Positions 16,679 through 27,789 of a stretch of DNA of 64,000 bases are shown piece after piece; the first letter of the stretch is position 1; each line of letters opens with the position of its first letter. Under the pieces are notes generated by a model. That model was not told the origin of the DNA, did not search any database, and worked only from the letters and a program-made list of their open reading frames with translations. The position numbers and the translations under genes were made by a program. This DNA is from Paracoccaceae bacterium (GTDB taxonomy: Bacteria > Pseudomonadota > Alphaproteobacteria > Rhodobacterales > Rhodobacteraceae). The DNA lies in the NCBI GenBank assembly GCA_029243395.1, contig JAQWSE010000005.1, positions 62,001-126,000 on the forward strand, written 5' to 3'.

Positions 16679-18013
16679 TTATTTGTCACCAATAGTCTTG
16701 TCAAATTTCTTCTTAAATTCATCAAATGAAATATTTTTTTCATTAGGATTGATTAACTTGATCATAAAATCAAAAACCTTTTCCTCAAATATTGGAGCAC
16801 GGATTTGTTCTTTGGCACTAGGATTTCCATCCAAAAATTTAAAGAAATCATTTTCTTTACCTGGATATTGAGATGCTTCTTGTAGTACTGCATCCTTATA
16901 TTCCTTCTCAGATACTTGAATACCATTTCGACTACCTTCTTCAGCAAAAAATAAGCCAAGTGTGACTCTTCTTTTTGCCAACTTTTTTTGATCTGCTGAA
17001 GCTTTTATCTCTTTATCTGTATTCTTCGTGTCCTTCTCATTAGTATTTTTTGAGTCAGCTGTGATAATTTGTGTAATCTCTGCATCAACTAGAGCTTGTG
17101 GTAGCTCAAATTCAACATTTTTTTCAAGTGCGTCCATCAAATCTTTTTTCAGTAAAGACCTTGAGAAGGCTGCATATTCATTGGCCAAACGCTCTCTAAT
17201 ATTATCTTTCAGTTCAGAAAGATCCTTAGATGAAAATTTCTTAGCTAATTCGTCATCAATTTTGGCTGGTTTGGGAGCATTAATAGTTTTTATTTTACAT
17301 GCGAAAATAGAATCTTTTCCTGCCAAATTTTTGCTCCCATAATCTTTGGGGAATTTCACCTTAACCGCAACTTCTTCACTTTCTTTGCATCCAAGGAGCT
17401 GTTCTTCAAATCCTGGTATAAAACTATTGGATCCTAGAACCAATGGGTAATCTTGAGCAGCTCCACCCTCAAATTCTTCGCCTTCAATAGAGCCAACAAA
17501 ATCTATGATAACTTGATCACCCTGCTCAGCCTTGGACTTCTTCCTTTTAGGATGAAAAATGCATGCTGAATTTGCTAACTCATCTAATGCTTTAGCCACA
17601 GATTTTTCATCAATCTGGACTTTAAATTTGTTTAAAGACAGTTTCTTATAATCGAATTCCGGAATTTCAGGCAACACTTCATACTTGAAGGTAAATATAA
17701 GGTCGTTTTCATTATTAATATCACCACTTTTCAAATCAACGCTAGGACGTGAAGCCGGTTTATGGTCTTTTTTTTCCAAATGACCTCTAATGCTACTATC
17801 AACTAATTCCTGGATGACTTCGCTCCTAGTAGAGTTCCCAAACATTTTTTTCATCATTGACAGTGGGGTTCGGCCTTTCCTAAAACCCTTCATCTGAAAG
17901 CTTGTTCTAGAAATCTCCAATTTTTGATCGACTTTTTTATTTAAATCATCTCTGGCTATGCAAAATTCGTAAGCTCTTGATAACTTCTTATTTTCGATCT
18001 CTTTAAACTTCAT
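16679..18013 (-). CDS. tig: Trigger factor, ribosome-associated chaperone
   Basis: Binds near ribosomal protein L23 at the exit tunnel and shields nascent chains. The ribosome-binding loop GFRKGRTP, one residue different from the classical GFRxGKxP, lies at about 43-50. The FKBP-like prolyl isomerase domain (about 160-245) has EQGDQVIIDFVGSIEGEEFEGGAAQDYPLVLGSNSFIPGFEEQLLG. A helical C-terminal chaperone domain follows, with a Lys/Asn/Thr-rich insert near 320-345. Length (444 aa) is normal. It is the first protein gene of the tig-clpP-clpX run, directly downstream of tRNA-Leu. Confidence 0.97.
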   Translation of the reverse strand: MKFKEIENKKLSRAYEFCIARDDLNKKVDQKLEISRTSFQMKGFRKGRTPLSMMKKMFGNSTRSEVIQELVDSSIRGHLEKKDHKPASRPSVDLKSGDINNENDLIFTFKYEVLPEIPEFDYKKLSLNKFKVQIDEKSVAKALDELANSACIFHPKRKKSKAEQGDQVIIDFVGSIEGEEFEGGAAQDYPLVLGSNSFIPGFEEQLLGCKESEEVAVKVKFPKDYGSKNLAGKDSIFACKIKTINAPKPAKIDDELAKKFSSKDLSELKDNIRERLANEYAAFSRSLLKKDLMDALEKNVEFELPQALVDAEITQIITADSKNTNEKDTKNTDKEIKASADQKKLAKRRVTLGLFFAEEGSRNGIQVSEKEYKDAVLQEASQYPGKENDFFKFLDGNPSAKEQIRAPIFEEKVFDFMIKLINPNEKNISFDEFKKKFDKTIGDK

Positions 18014-18040
18014 TTGTTCCTCTTATTGATAAACCAATTA

Positions 18041-18125
18041 TGGTGCGGGTGAAGGGACTTGAACCCCCACGCCGTAAGGCGCCAGAACCTAAATCTGGTG
18101 CGTCTACCAATTCCGCCACACCCGC
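18041..18125 (-). tRNA. tRNA-Leu (anticodon UAG)
   Basis: The minus strand folds as a class II tRNA. The acceptor stem pairs GCGGGTG with CACCCGC, followed by discriminator A and an encoded CCA. A D-arm lies at GGAATTGGTAGACGC. The anticodon stem CCAGA/TCTGG encloses the loop TTTAGGT with anticodon TAG, and a variable arm (GCGCCTTACGGCGT) and a T-arm GGGGGTTCAAGTCCC follow. The 85-nt length with long variable arm fits leucine. It lies 27 bp upstream of tig on the same strand. Confidence 0.98.
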
Positions 18126-18133
18126 ACAGTCAT

Positions 18134-18182
18134 AATCCAGTAGGTTGGATTCATATTCAATTTAGCAGCCAATACATTGGCT
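18134..18182. promoter_or_regulatory. Two adjacent inverted repeats upstream of tRNA-Leu
   Basis: AATCCA (18134-18139) pairs with TGGATT (18146-18151) across 6 nt. AGCCAAT (18167-18173) pairs with ATTGGCT (18176-18182) across 2 nt. Both lie just upstream of the tRNA-Leu gene in its direction of transcription and could be operator-like dyads. No protein or established motif can be named, and neither has a T-run that would make it a terminator. Confidence 0.25.
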
Positions 18183-18391
18183 AAATAATGACTTAAGAAA
18201 TCAAAGTAAAGAGTTAAAGTTTTTTATTGGCGTCTCAATTAATAAGTTCACTCTGTTTGCCTTTTCTGGTCAAAGCCAAGATCCTACAGATTTCTGCTTA
18301 ATAAATAGGCATAACCCTGTATGACACATTTTTTCAGTTATATATGCTTGATTTCATTTGCTTCATTTATTCCTACATGCTTTTCCTTAAC

Positions 18392-18774
<383 letters not shown>

Positions 18775-18866
18775 AAGACATGCTTAAAAAGACCTATCAT
18801 AACACTGAGAAACCATTAAATTTGTAGATATTCTCTCGGCAATACAAAAATTGAAAAGGAAACAAG

Positions 18867-20273
18867 ATGAATTCAAGCAAAATTATCGAAAAATTAAAGG
18901 TCGAAGAGATTGAGTATGTCGATCTAAGATTTACAGATCCAAGAGGAAAACTGCAGCACGTATCGATTTTAGGTGATACAATTGATCAAGAACTGCTGGA
19001 TGATGGCTGGATGTTTGACGGATCATCTATAGCAGGTTGGAAATCGATTGATCAATCAGATATGAAACTAGTACCAGACTGCTCATCAGCCTACATTGAC
19101 CCTTTCTATGCTGAAAAAACACTCTGCCTTCACTGTAATGTAGCTGAACCTGACACTGGTGAACTTTACGATAGGGACCCAAGATCAACTGCAGTTAAAG
19201 CTGAATCATATCTTAAATCATCTGGTATTGGAGAAACCTCTTTTTTTGGCCCCGAGGCAGAATTTTTCCTTTTTGACGACGTGAGATATTCAACTGATAT
19301 GAACAAGGTATCCTTCGAGGTTGACGCGATCGATGCCTCCTGGAACACTGGTACTGATTTCGAAATGGGTAACATGGGGCATCGACCAGGGGTCAAGGGG
19401 GGGTATTTCCCTGTAAATCCAGTTGACTCAGGTCAAGACATTCGCTCTGAAATGTTATCAACAATGAAACGCATGGGAATGAAAGTAGATAAACATCACC
19501 ATGAAGTTGCCTCTAGCCAACACGAATTAGGATTAATTTTCGATTCATTAACTAGACAAGGAGATGAACTCCAAAAATACAAATATGTCATACATAATGT
19601 TGCGCACGCATACGGTAAAAGTGCCACTTTCATGCCTAAACCAATTGCTGGCGATAATGGTACAGGTATGCACGTTAACATATCCATCTGGCAAAATGGA
19701 AAACCGCTATTTGCAGGAAATAGGTATGCTGACTTATCTGATGAAGCTCTTTATTTTATTGGTGGAATTTTAAATCATGCCAAGGCACTAAACGCGATAA
19801 CCAATCCGGCAACAAATTCCTACAAAAGATTAATCCCTGGTTTTGAAGCTCCCGTACTAAGGGCTTATTCAGCAAGAAATCGATCCGGCTGCGTACGAAT
19901 TCCCTGGACAGAAAGCCCAAATGGCAAGAGAGTAGAAGCACGCTTTCCGGACCCATCAGCCAACCCATATTTGGCATTCTCAGCTTTATTGATGGCTGGT
20001 CTCGATGGAATACAGAAAAAAACTGATCCTGGCGAGCCCTCGGATAAAGATCTGTATGACTTGCCAGCAGAGGAATTAGTATCTATTCCAACTGTATGCG
20101 GAAGCCTCCGTGAAGCTTTGGAATCACTAGAATCGGATCATGATTTTCTTCTATCTGGTGATGTTTTTACCAAAGGCCAATTAGAAGGATATATGGACCT
20201 AAAATGGGAAGAAATACACGAGTTTGAGCACACACCGCATCCTGTTGAATACAAACTCTATTACTCTTGTTGA
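18867..20273 (+). CDS. glnA: Glutamine synthetase, type I
   Basis: ATP-dependent ammonia assimilation into glutamine. The 468-aa length, the latch region MFDGSSIAGW, the metal/ATP-binding FGPEAEFFLFD and KPIAGDNGTGMHVN motifs, and NPSANPYLAFSALLMA-like residues (DPSANPYLAF) identify the dodecameric GSI-beta class. The adenylylation Tyr near 397 is in KDLYDLPAEE, so control by the GlnE/GlnB cascade is expected. A good AAAAGGAAAC ribosome binding site lies upstream of the ATG. It is convergent with the DUF3445 gene. Confidence 0.98.
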   Translation: MNSSKIIEKLKVEEIEYVDLRFTDPRGKLQHVSILGDTIDQELLDDGWMFDGSSIAGWKSIDQSDMKLVPDCSSAYIDPFYAEKTLCLHCNVAEPDTGELYDRDPRSTAVKAESYLKSSGIGETSFFGPEAEFFLFDDVRYSTDMNKVSFEVDAIDASWNTGTDFEMGNMGHRPGVKGGYFPVNPVDSGQDIRSEMLSTMKRMGMKVDKHHHEVASSQHELGLIFDSLTRQGDELQKYKYVIHNVAHAYGKSATFMPKPIAGDNGTGMHVNISIWQNGKPLFAGNRYADLSDEALYFIGGILNHAKALNAITNPATNSYKRLIPGFEAPVLRAYSARNRSGCVRIPWTESPNGKRVEARFPDPSANPYLAFSALLMAGLDGIQKKTDPGEPSDKDLYDLPAEELVSIPTVCGSLREALESLESDHDFLLSGDVFTKGQLEGYMDLKWEEIHEFEHTPHPVEYKLYYSC

Positions 20274-20292
20274 AAAAAAGATACAATGCATA

Positions 20293-20312
20293 TAGTTCTA
20301 TGTAGTTCTATG
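20293..20312. repeat. Tandem 10-bp direct repeat between glnA and the DUF3445 gene
   Basis: TAGTTCTATG occurs twice in direct succession (20293-20302 and 20303-20312). The second copy covers the TAG stop of the minus-strand DUF3445 gene (20308-20310). It looks like a small slippage duplication. No function is indicated. Confidence 0.6.
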
Positions 20313-21105
20313 ATTTAACTTTCTTAAGTGAGTCAATTTGAGCTTTTGTTAATTGAGACCTACCAACAATAAAGGTGTGAATGCCAAATACTATGGCATT
20401 AGATTTAGGCAACCTGAAGAGGGTCTGTTTTTCGACTCTTACCCAAAAATCACCTTCAAAAAATGATTTGCGAGTTGTCTGTGATAACTCTTCCTTTTGA
20501 GGAGAGAATAATTCAGGGTTATCATATAAATACCAATTGGCTCTCCATATTGGGGTCTCAACCTTCAAATTATTGAACATTCGTTGCACAAGATGAGAAA
20601 TTTTATCTGTATAATGTTGAACAGGTTTGTGAATCCTACTCATAGGTTTCCCCATTTTTTCTCCCAATGTCCATAAAGCCGGAAAGCATAAAATTCCACC
20701 ATTGAGTATGTGTTCTTTCATTTCTGAATCCCACTGCAAAATCAGCAAATCTTCTTGCACCAATCTACCAGCGATGACCAATGGGTTATCAGACTCTAAT
20801 GAAACTTTTTCCCCATCAGGTCGCGTTACTTTTGAATCTGTTACATGATAATTGCTGTTACCATTCAATTTAACTAAAACCAACTTCAACAATTCTTTGA
20901 CAGCATTTTTAGCTTCTTCATTCAATTGAAAAACTTTTTCTCTATTTTGCAAAATTAATTCATCGCGATAGCCCATTTGCCCATCAAACGCGTCATCTTG
21001 CAGGAATAAGCCATCTGTTCTTAGTGGTTGAACACCTGGCAACCTAGCTGTGACTGCACTGTCCCAAGGTGACAGAGGTAAACTTTTCTGGCAGATTTCT
21101 TTCAT
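20308..21105 (-). CDS. DUF3445 / heme-dependent oxidative N-demethylase family protein
   Basis: Matches the DUF3445 family, of which some members are heme-dependent oxidative N-demethylases. Visible family features are LPLSPWD near the N-terminus; the RLVQEDLLIL strand; FPALWTLGEKMGKPMSRIHKPV; PIWRANWYLYD; and RVEKQTLFRLPKSNAIVFGIHTFI near the C-terminus. Length (265 aa) fits. No signal peptide is seen, so it is probably cytoplasmic. Substrate is unknown; methylamine-type compounds from osmolyte breakdown are a guess from the family. It is a single gene between glnA and parE, convergent with the former and divergent from the latter, and its neighbours do not indicate a pathway. Confidence 0.8.
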   Translation of the reverse strand: MKEICQKSLPLSPWDSAVTARLPGVQPLRTDGLFLQDDAFDGQMGYRDELILQNREKVFQLNEEAKNAVKELLKLVLVKLNGNSNYHVTDSKVTRPDGEKVSLESDNPLVIAGRLVQEDLLILQWDSEMKEHILNGGILCFPALWTLGEKMGKPMSRIHKPVQHYTDKISHLVQRMFNNLKVETPIWRANWYLYDNPELFSPQKEELSQTTRKSFFEGDFWVRVEKQTLFRLPKSNAIVFGIHTFIVGRSQLTKAQIDSLKKVKS

Positions 21106-23425
<2,320 letters not shown>

Positions 23426-23569
23426 AAATTACATCTCAAAAAAGATATCATCAGCAAAAGACTACAATAAGGATGTTAAGATCTCGTCTATTTTGACTTG
23501 AATAGTCTTATCAATCCTGTATTAACTCCTGGTGCTAATGTTATTTGAAAGTTGGCTTTGGTAACCGAA

Positions 23570-25432
23570 ATGAAATCTAAAATAAATAAATTTTTTGCTT
23601 GGATTATAGTTTTTTTATTGGTCATTGGTCTGGCTGGATTTGGTTTACAGGATGTTTTATCTAGATGGGGAACCTCGCGGGTAGCCAGTGTCGGAGACAT
23701 AACAATATCTACTGAAGATTTTAGAAGAGAATTTATTCAAGAATTGAATTACCTTTCAAAAGTGCTGGGCAAACCAATTACAATTGAAGAATCAAAATCA
23801 ATGGGACTTCACCTCAGGACGCTAGAGAGACTTCTAAACAAATCAGTATTAGATCAAATTCTTAATGACTTACATTTATCAACAGGGGATACATTCTTAA
23901 TCAAAAAGCTTAAACGTGACCAAAATTTCCAGAATCCTTCTGGAAATTTTAGCAGACAAAATTATAACCTTTATCTAGATCGAATAAATCTTTCCGAAAA
24001 TGAATTCGAAGCCATCCTAAGAAAAGATATAACCAGAGATTTTATTTTACGCATTGTCGATGGCCAATTTCCAGTAAATACTAATATAGGCACATTGATA
24101 GTTGATCATGCTGGCGAAGAACGGCTGGTCTCTATATATAAGGCGAATGATGAAATAGTTCATGTAGAGCGAAATTCAAATTATAAGGAGCAGGAAGAAT
24201 TTTTTGAACTTAATAAGGAAATTTACAAATCAGCAAACATTAAGAAGGTATCCTTTTTAAGGTTGGACCCCCTAAATATGGCTGAGCAAATAGAAATTAC
24301 TGATGAAGAGTTGATGAAAGCCTTCCAATTAAGAAAAGAAAATTATCGCAAACCTGTCAGAAAGACACTTAATAGAATTGTTTTTTCTAATAAGGAGAAC
24401 GCTGAATTTTTATTTGATCAAATAGTGAATGGTAATCAAACATTCGGTGGGGTTGCAAATACTAGAGGACTGAGTCCTGAAGAAGTAACATATGGAACTT
24501 TTTCAAAAAACCAACTAACAAAAACTGTCAGTGACTTAATTTTTTCCAATGATTTTCAAATCGGTGATGTGGTTGGCCCTGTCTTAGGTGAATTAGGTTA
24601 TGAAATTTTCGAAATCACTGACGTCTTGCCTGCTGAAGAATTAAATTTTGGAAAGGTAAAAAAGTTCCTCCAAACAGAATTAACCCAAATTAAATCACGA
24701 GAAATCCTATCATCTGCATTACCAGAAATAGAAGACATGATAGCTGCAGGCGAAAGCTTAGAAGCAATTTCAAAACAATTTTCTATTCAAGTTGAATTTT
24801 TTGATTGGGAAACAGGCATTAAGCCACCGGAACCATTTGCTAGTGAAGAATTTGGTAGATTAGCAAACGCCGCCACAGCAGAAACGTCTGATCTAATGGA
24901 AATGACATCCGGTATTCTTGTGACTATGCGATTGGATGAAGAAATCGCTCCAAAAATTCCAAGATTAGAAGACATTTCGAACAAAGTGTCTAATGATTTC
25001 TACAAAATGAAAAGAATAGAAGCTTTAACAGAAAAGGTAACTCATATTTTAACCAAAAATGAACCTACTGCTCCCTTAGATGGAAAATATTTTGATCTTC
25101 TTCTAGAGCAAAAACTAAATAGGCAAAGTAATTTAGAGTATATTGAACCAGACACCTTACAAGAAATTTTTCAAGCAAAGATAGGTGATTTGATTGTGAA
25201 ACCAGTAAGCAAAGGATCAATTCCTTACATACTCATAATTAAGATGGAAAAAATAATTCCTACATCAGAAAATGCTACACAATACAAGAAATTTAAGACC
25301 GCGATTCAAGAGCAAATGACTGAAGAGATAAACAATGACTTAATATTCTCTATGATAAACAGTCTTAGAGAGACATACAAACCTTCAGTGAATGTCAAAA
25401 TGCTCAATCGAATAATTTCAAACCTGCAGTGA
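23570..25432 (+). CDS. ppiD: PpiD-like membrane-anchored peptidyl-prolyl isomerase (SurA_N / parvulin type)
   Basis: Inner-membrane periplasmic chaperone expected to assist outer-membrane and secreted protein folding. A single N-terminal transmembrane helix (KFFAWIIVFLLVIGLAGFGLQ) precedes a SurA_N-like chaperone region with SVGDITISTEDFRREFIQEL. A weakly conserved parvulin-type stretch follows (about 270-360, TLNRIVF ... GELGYEIFEI). The parvulin domain looks divergent, so isomerase activity is uncertain. I prefer the ATG at 23570 over the upstream in-frame TTG at 23552. The stop overlaps the GTG start proposed for trpE. This ppiD-trpE order is typical of alphaproteobacteria. Confidence 0.85.
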   Translation: MKSKINKFFAWIIVFLLVIGLAGFGLQDVLSRWGTSRVASVGDITISTEDFRREFIQELNYLSKVLGKPITIEESKSMGLHLRTLERLLNKSVLDQILNDLHLSTGDTFLIKKLKRDQNFQNPSGNFSRQNYNLYLDRINLSENEFEAILRKDITRDFILRIVDGQFPVNTNIGTLIVDHAGEERLVSIYKANDEIVHVERNSNYKEQEEFFELNKEIYKSANIKKVSFLRLDPLNMAEQIEITDEELMKAFQLRKENYRKPVRKTLNRIVFSNKENAEFLFDQIVNGNQTFGGVANTRGLSPEEVTYGTFSKNQLTKTVSDLIFSNDFQIGDVVGPVLGELGYEIFEITDVLPAEELNFGKVKKFLQTELTQIKSREILSSALPEIEDMIAAGESLEAISKQFSIQVEFFDWETGIKPPEPFASEEFGRLANAATAETSDLMEMTSGILVTMRLDEEIAPKIPRLEDISNKVSNDFYKMKRIEALTEKVTHILTKNEPTAPLDGKYFDLLLEQKLNRQSNLEYIEPDTLQEIFQAKIGDLIVKPVSKGSIPYILIIKMEKIIPTSENATQYKKFKTAIQEQMTEEINNDLIFSMINSLRETYKPSVNVKMLNRIISNLQ

Positions 25433-26961
25433 TTACCATGGAGTTTTTTCCTCATTTCAAGGAATTTGAAGAAAATATTCACCTAAAAAAAAATCAAGTC
25501 ATTCACACCAAATTTTCGGCAGATCTTGATACCCCAGTATCTCTTATGGTTAAGTTAGATAGCCAGAAGAGCAATTCCTTTCTTCTTGAATCTGTCACAG
25601 GTGGAAAAATAAAAGGGCGTTATTCAATTATAGGAATTAAACCTGATCTAATCTGGAGATATTCCCAAGATTTTCCAGAAATTAACAGACAAGCACTTTA
25701 TAATAAAAATTCATTTAAAAAAGCTGGTACTTCAGTACTTTCTTCGTTGCGGGAGATAATAAAGGAGAGCTCTATAGACCTACCAGACAATCTGCCCACC
25801 ATGTGTGCAGGGCTTTTTGGGTACCTAGGATATGAAATGATACAGTTGACCGAGAAAATCCCTGCGGCTAAATCTAATGCTTTAAATTTACCAGAGTCAA
25901 TCTTTTTTAGACCCTCAATAATCATTATAATGGATAATGTTAAAGGAGAAGTTACCGTTGTAACCCCTATTTGGTGTAAATCCAATGCGGTTACTTCCTG
26001 TTCACCAAGGGAATGTTATAACAATGCTACTAATTCTCTTAGTTCGATCTTGAAAATTATTTTCTCTCATTCTAGTCCCTATAAATTCCCTATAAATTCA
26101 GATCAACCAAATACACTGAGTAGAAAACCACAAAGTAATGTGACAAAAAGTGAATTCTTAACAAAAGTTAAAAAAGCCATTAACTATGTTAGGTCAGGTG
26201 ATATACTACAAGTAGTTTTAAGTCAGAGGTGGAAACTGCAATTTGATAATGATCCATTTTCCTTTTACCGAGCTTTGAGAAAGACAAATCCATCCCCGTA
26301 TATGTTTTTTTTCAATTTTGAGGATTTTCAAGTTGTTGGAGCAAGTCCTGAAATTTTAGTAAAAGTTACAGAGGGCAAAGTAACCATAAGGCCGATAGCA
26401 GGAACTAGACCACGAGGCAAAAACTTAGCGGAAGATTTAATTTTGGAAAAAGATTTGCTGGCGGATCCAAAAGAGCAAGCTGAACACCTTATGTTATTGG
26501 ATCTAGGAAGGAATGATGTAGGTAAAGTTAGTAAGATAGGAACCGTAAAACCAACCGAAAAATTCGTGGTCGAAAAATATAGCCATGTTATGCATATCGT
26601 TTCGAACGTAGAAGGTATGTTAAGATCTGACAAAGACAATATCGCAGCCTTATTTTCGGGATTACCTGCTGGCACTGTATCAGGTGCACCCAAAATTCGA
26701 GCTATGGAAATTATAAGCGAGCTTGAAAAAGAAAAAAGAGGTGTCTATGCAGGCGGAGTCGGTTATTTTGGAGCTTCTGGGGAAATGGACATCTGTATTG
26801 CATTAAGAACAGCAGTAATCAAAGAAAAACAAATATATATTCAGGCAGGAGCCGGTATTGTTTATGACAGTATTCCAGAAAATGAATTTATGGAAACGAT
26901 CAATAAAGCTAAAGCCCTTTTTGAGGCTGTTGAAATTGCACAGAATCAGTTTAGAAATTAA
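25429..26961 (+). CDS. trpE: Anthranilate synthase component I
   Basis: Converts chorismate and ammonia to anthranilate, the first step of tryptophan synthesis. The feedback-binding motif LLES is in SFLLESVTGGKIKGRYSIIG, and the chorismate-binding domain has RPIAGTRPRG, LMLLDLGRNDVGKV and LPAGTVSGAPKIRAMEII. Length is about 510 aa. The GTG at 25429 overlaps the ppiD stop (GTGA); the ATG at 25438 is an equally possible start. The trpG partner lies 243 bp downstream, an unusually wide gap for this operon, holding a small antisense ORF. Confidence 0.96.
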   Translation: MITMEFFPHFKEFEENIHLKKNQVIHTKFSADLDTPVSLMVKLDSQKSNSFLLESVTGGKIKGRYSIIGIKPDLIWRYSQDFPEINRQALYNKNSFKKAGTSVLSSLREIIKESSIDLPDNLPTMCAGLFGYLGYEMIQLTEKIPAAKSNALNLPESIFFRPSIIIIMDNVKGEVTVVTPIWCKSNAVTSCSPRECYNNATNSLSSILKIIFSHSSPYKFPINSDQPNTLSRKPQSNVTKSEFLTKVKKAINYVRSGDILQVVLSQRWKLQFDNDPFSFYRALRKTNPSPYMFFFNFEDFQVVGASPEILVKVTEGKVTIRPIAGTRPRGKNLAEDLILEKDLLADPKEQAEHLMLLDLGRNDVGKVSKIGTVKPTEKFVVEKYSHVMHIVSNVEGMLRSDKDNIAALFSGLPAGTVSGAPKIRAMEIISELEKEKRGVYAGGVGYFGASGEMDICIALRTAVIKEKQIYIQAGAGIVYDSIPENEFMETINKAKALFEAVEIAQNQFRN

Positions 26962-26988
26962 CCGCCAACTTAACCCAAGTTTCGAAAT

Positions 26989-27126
26989 TTAGCTTTCCAT
27001 AAAGAGAGGCAGCGAATTTAAATTCAAATCCATAAAAATGATTGTTATCAATAAAAAAAGCCAGAAAACTAACCCAAAAAAGATTCCTTTAGCTATACTT
27101 CCATCTGGTTTATTTTTATTTTTCAT
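26989..27126 (-). CDS. Small one-helix membrane protein candidate (45 aa)
   Basis: On the minus strand an ATG at 27126 opens a 45-codon frame ending with TAA at 26989-26991. The peptide has a short basic start (MKNKNKPDGS), then one strongly hydrophobic segment (about 11-32, IAKGIFFGLVFWLFLLITII) and a short polar tail. This is a single-pass membrane topology with the positive end inside. It almost fills the trpE-trpG gap and is antisense to the trp transcript. Only a weak GAG lies next to the ATG as ribosome binding site. I recognise no family; chance is possible, but the hydrophobic block and the need to explain the gap favour a real gene. Confidence 0.4.
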   Translation of the reverse strand: MKNKNKPDGSIAKGIFFGLVFWLFLLITIIFMDLNLNSLPLFMES

Positions 27127-27204
27127 CTCAATCTTTCTAAATATCTGTTTTACTCTTAAGTAATTTTTTATAGCATTGATTCAGACAATGAGAACTAGTT
27201 AAAA

Positions 27205-27789
27205 ATGTTAATATTACTAGACAATTATGATAGCTTTACATTTAATTTGGTTCAATATTTTGGCGAACTCGGATCTCCCGTAAAAGTATACAGAAATGAT
27301 GAAAAAGACCCAGAGAGTATTTTGACTGAAAATCCTTCGGGAATTGTCATTTCACCTGGGCCATGTAATCCAATTAAGGCTGGCATATCATTAGATCTCA
27401 CAAAAAAGGCAGCACAGTATCAGTTGCCTCTTTTGGGCGTGTGTCTCGGACATCAAACTATTGGACAAGCCTTCGGAGGAGAAGTATCGTCAGCAAAAGA
27501 AGTACTACATGGGAAAACGGACAAAATTTATCATGATTCAAGTGACTTATTTAATGGAATCCCCTCTCCATTTCAAGCAACTCGATATCACTCACTTGCT
27601 GTAATGAGAAAGAACTTTCCCAAGAGACTGAAGATTACCGCTGAGGCAAAGTGTGGGGAAATTATGGCTTTAAAGCATAGAGATTTGCCCATCTATGGGG
27701 TGCAGTTTCATCCGGAGTCTATATCAAGTGAATATGGTCATAAGATTTTGGAAAACTTTATAAATATTGTGAAGAATACAAATGGATGA
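27205..27789 (+). CDS. trpG: Anthranilate synthase component II (glutamine amidotransferase)
   Basis: Class I glutamine amidotransferase supplying ammonia to TrpE; it may also serve para-aminobenzoate synthesis (PabA). The nucleophile is Cys80 in LLGVCLGHQ, and the remaining triad is in GVQFHPES near the C-terminus. The oxyanion segment SPGPCNP is present. Length (194 aa) fits. Its 3' end overlaps the trpD start by 8 bp, implying translational coupling. Confidence 0.95.
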   Translation: MLILLDNYDSFTFNLVQYFGELGSPVKVYRNDEKDPESILTENPSGIVISPGPCNPIKAGISLDLTKKAAQYQLPLLGVCLGHQTIGQAFGGEVSSAKEVLHGKTDKIYHDSSDLFNGIPSPFQATRYHSLAVMRKNFPKRLKITAEAKCGEIMALKHRDLPIYGVQFHPESISSEYGHKILENFINIVKNTNG

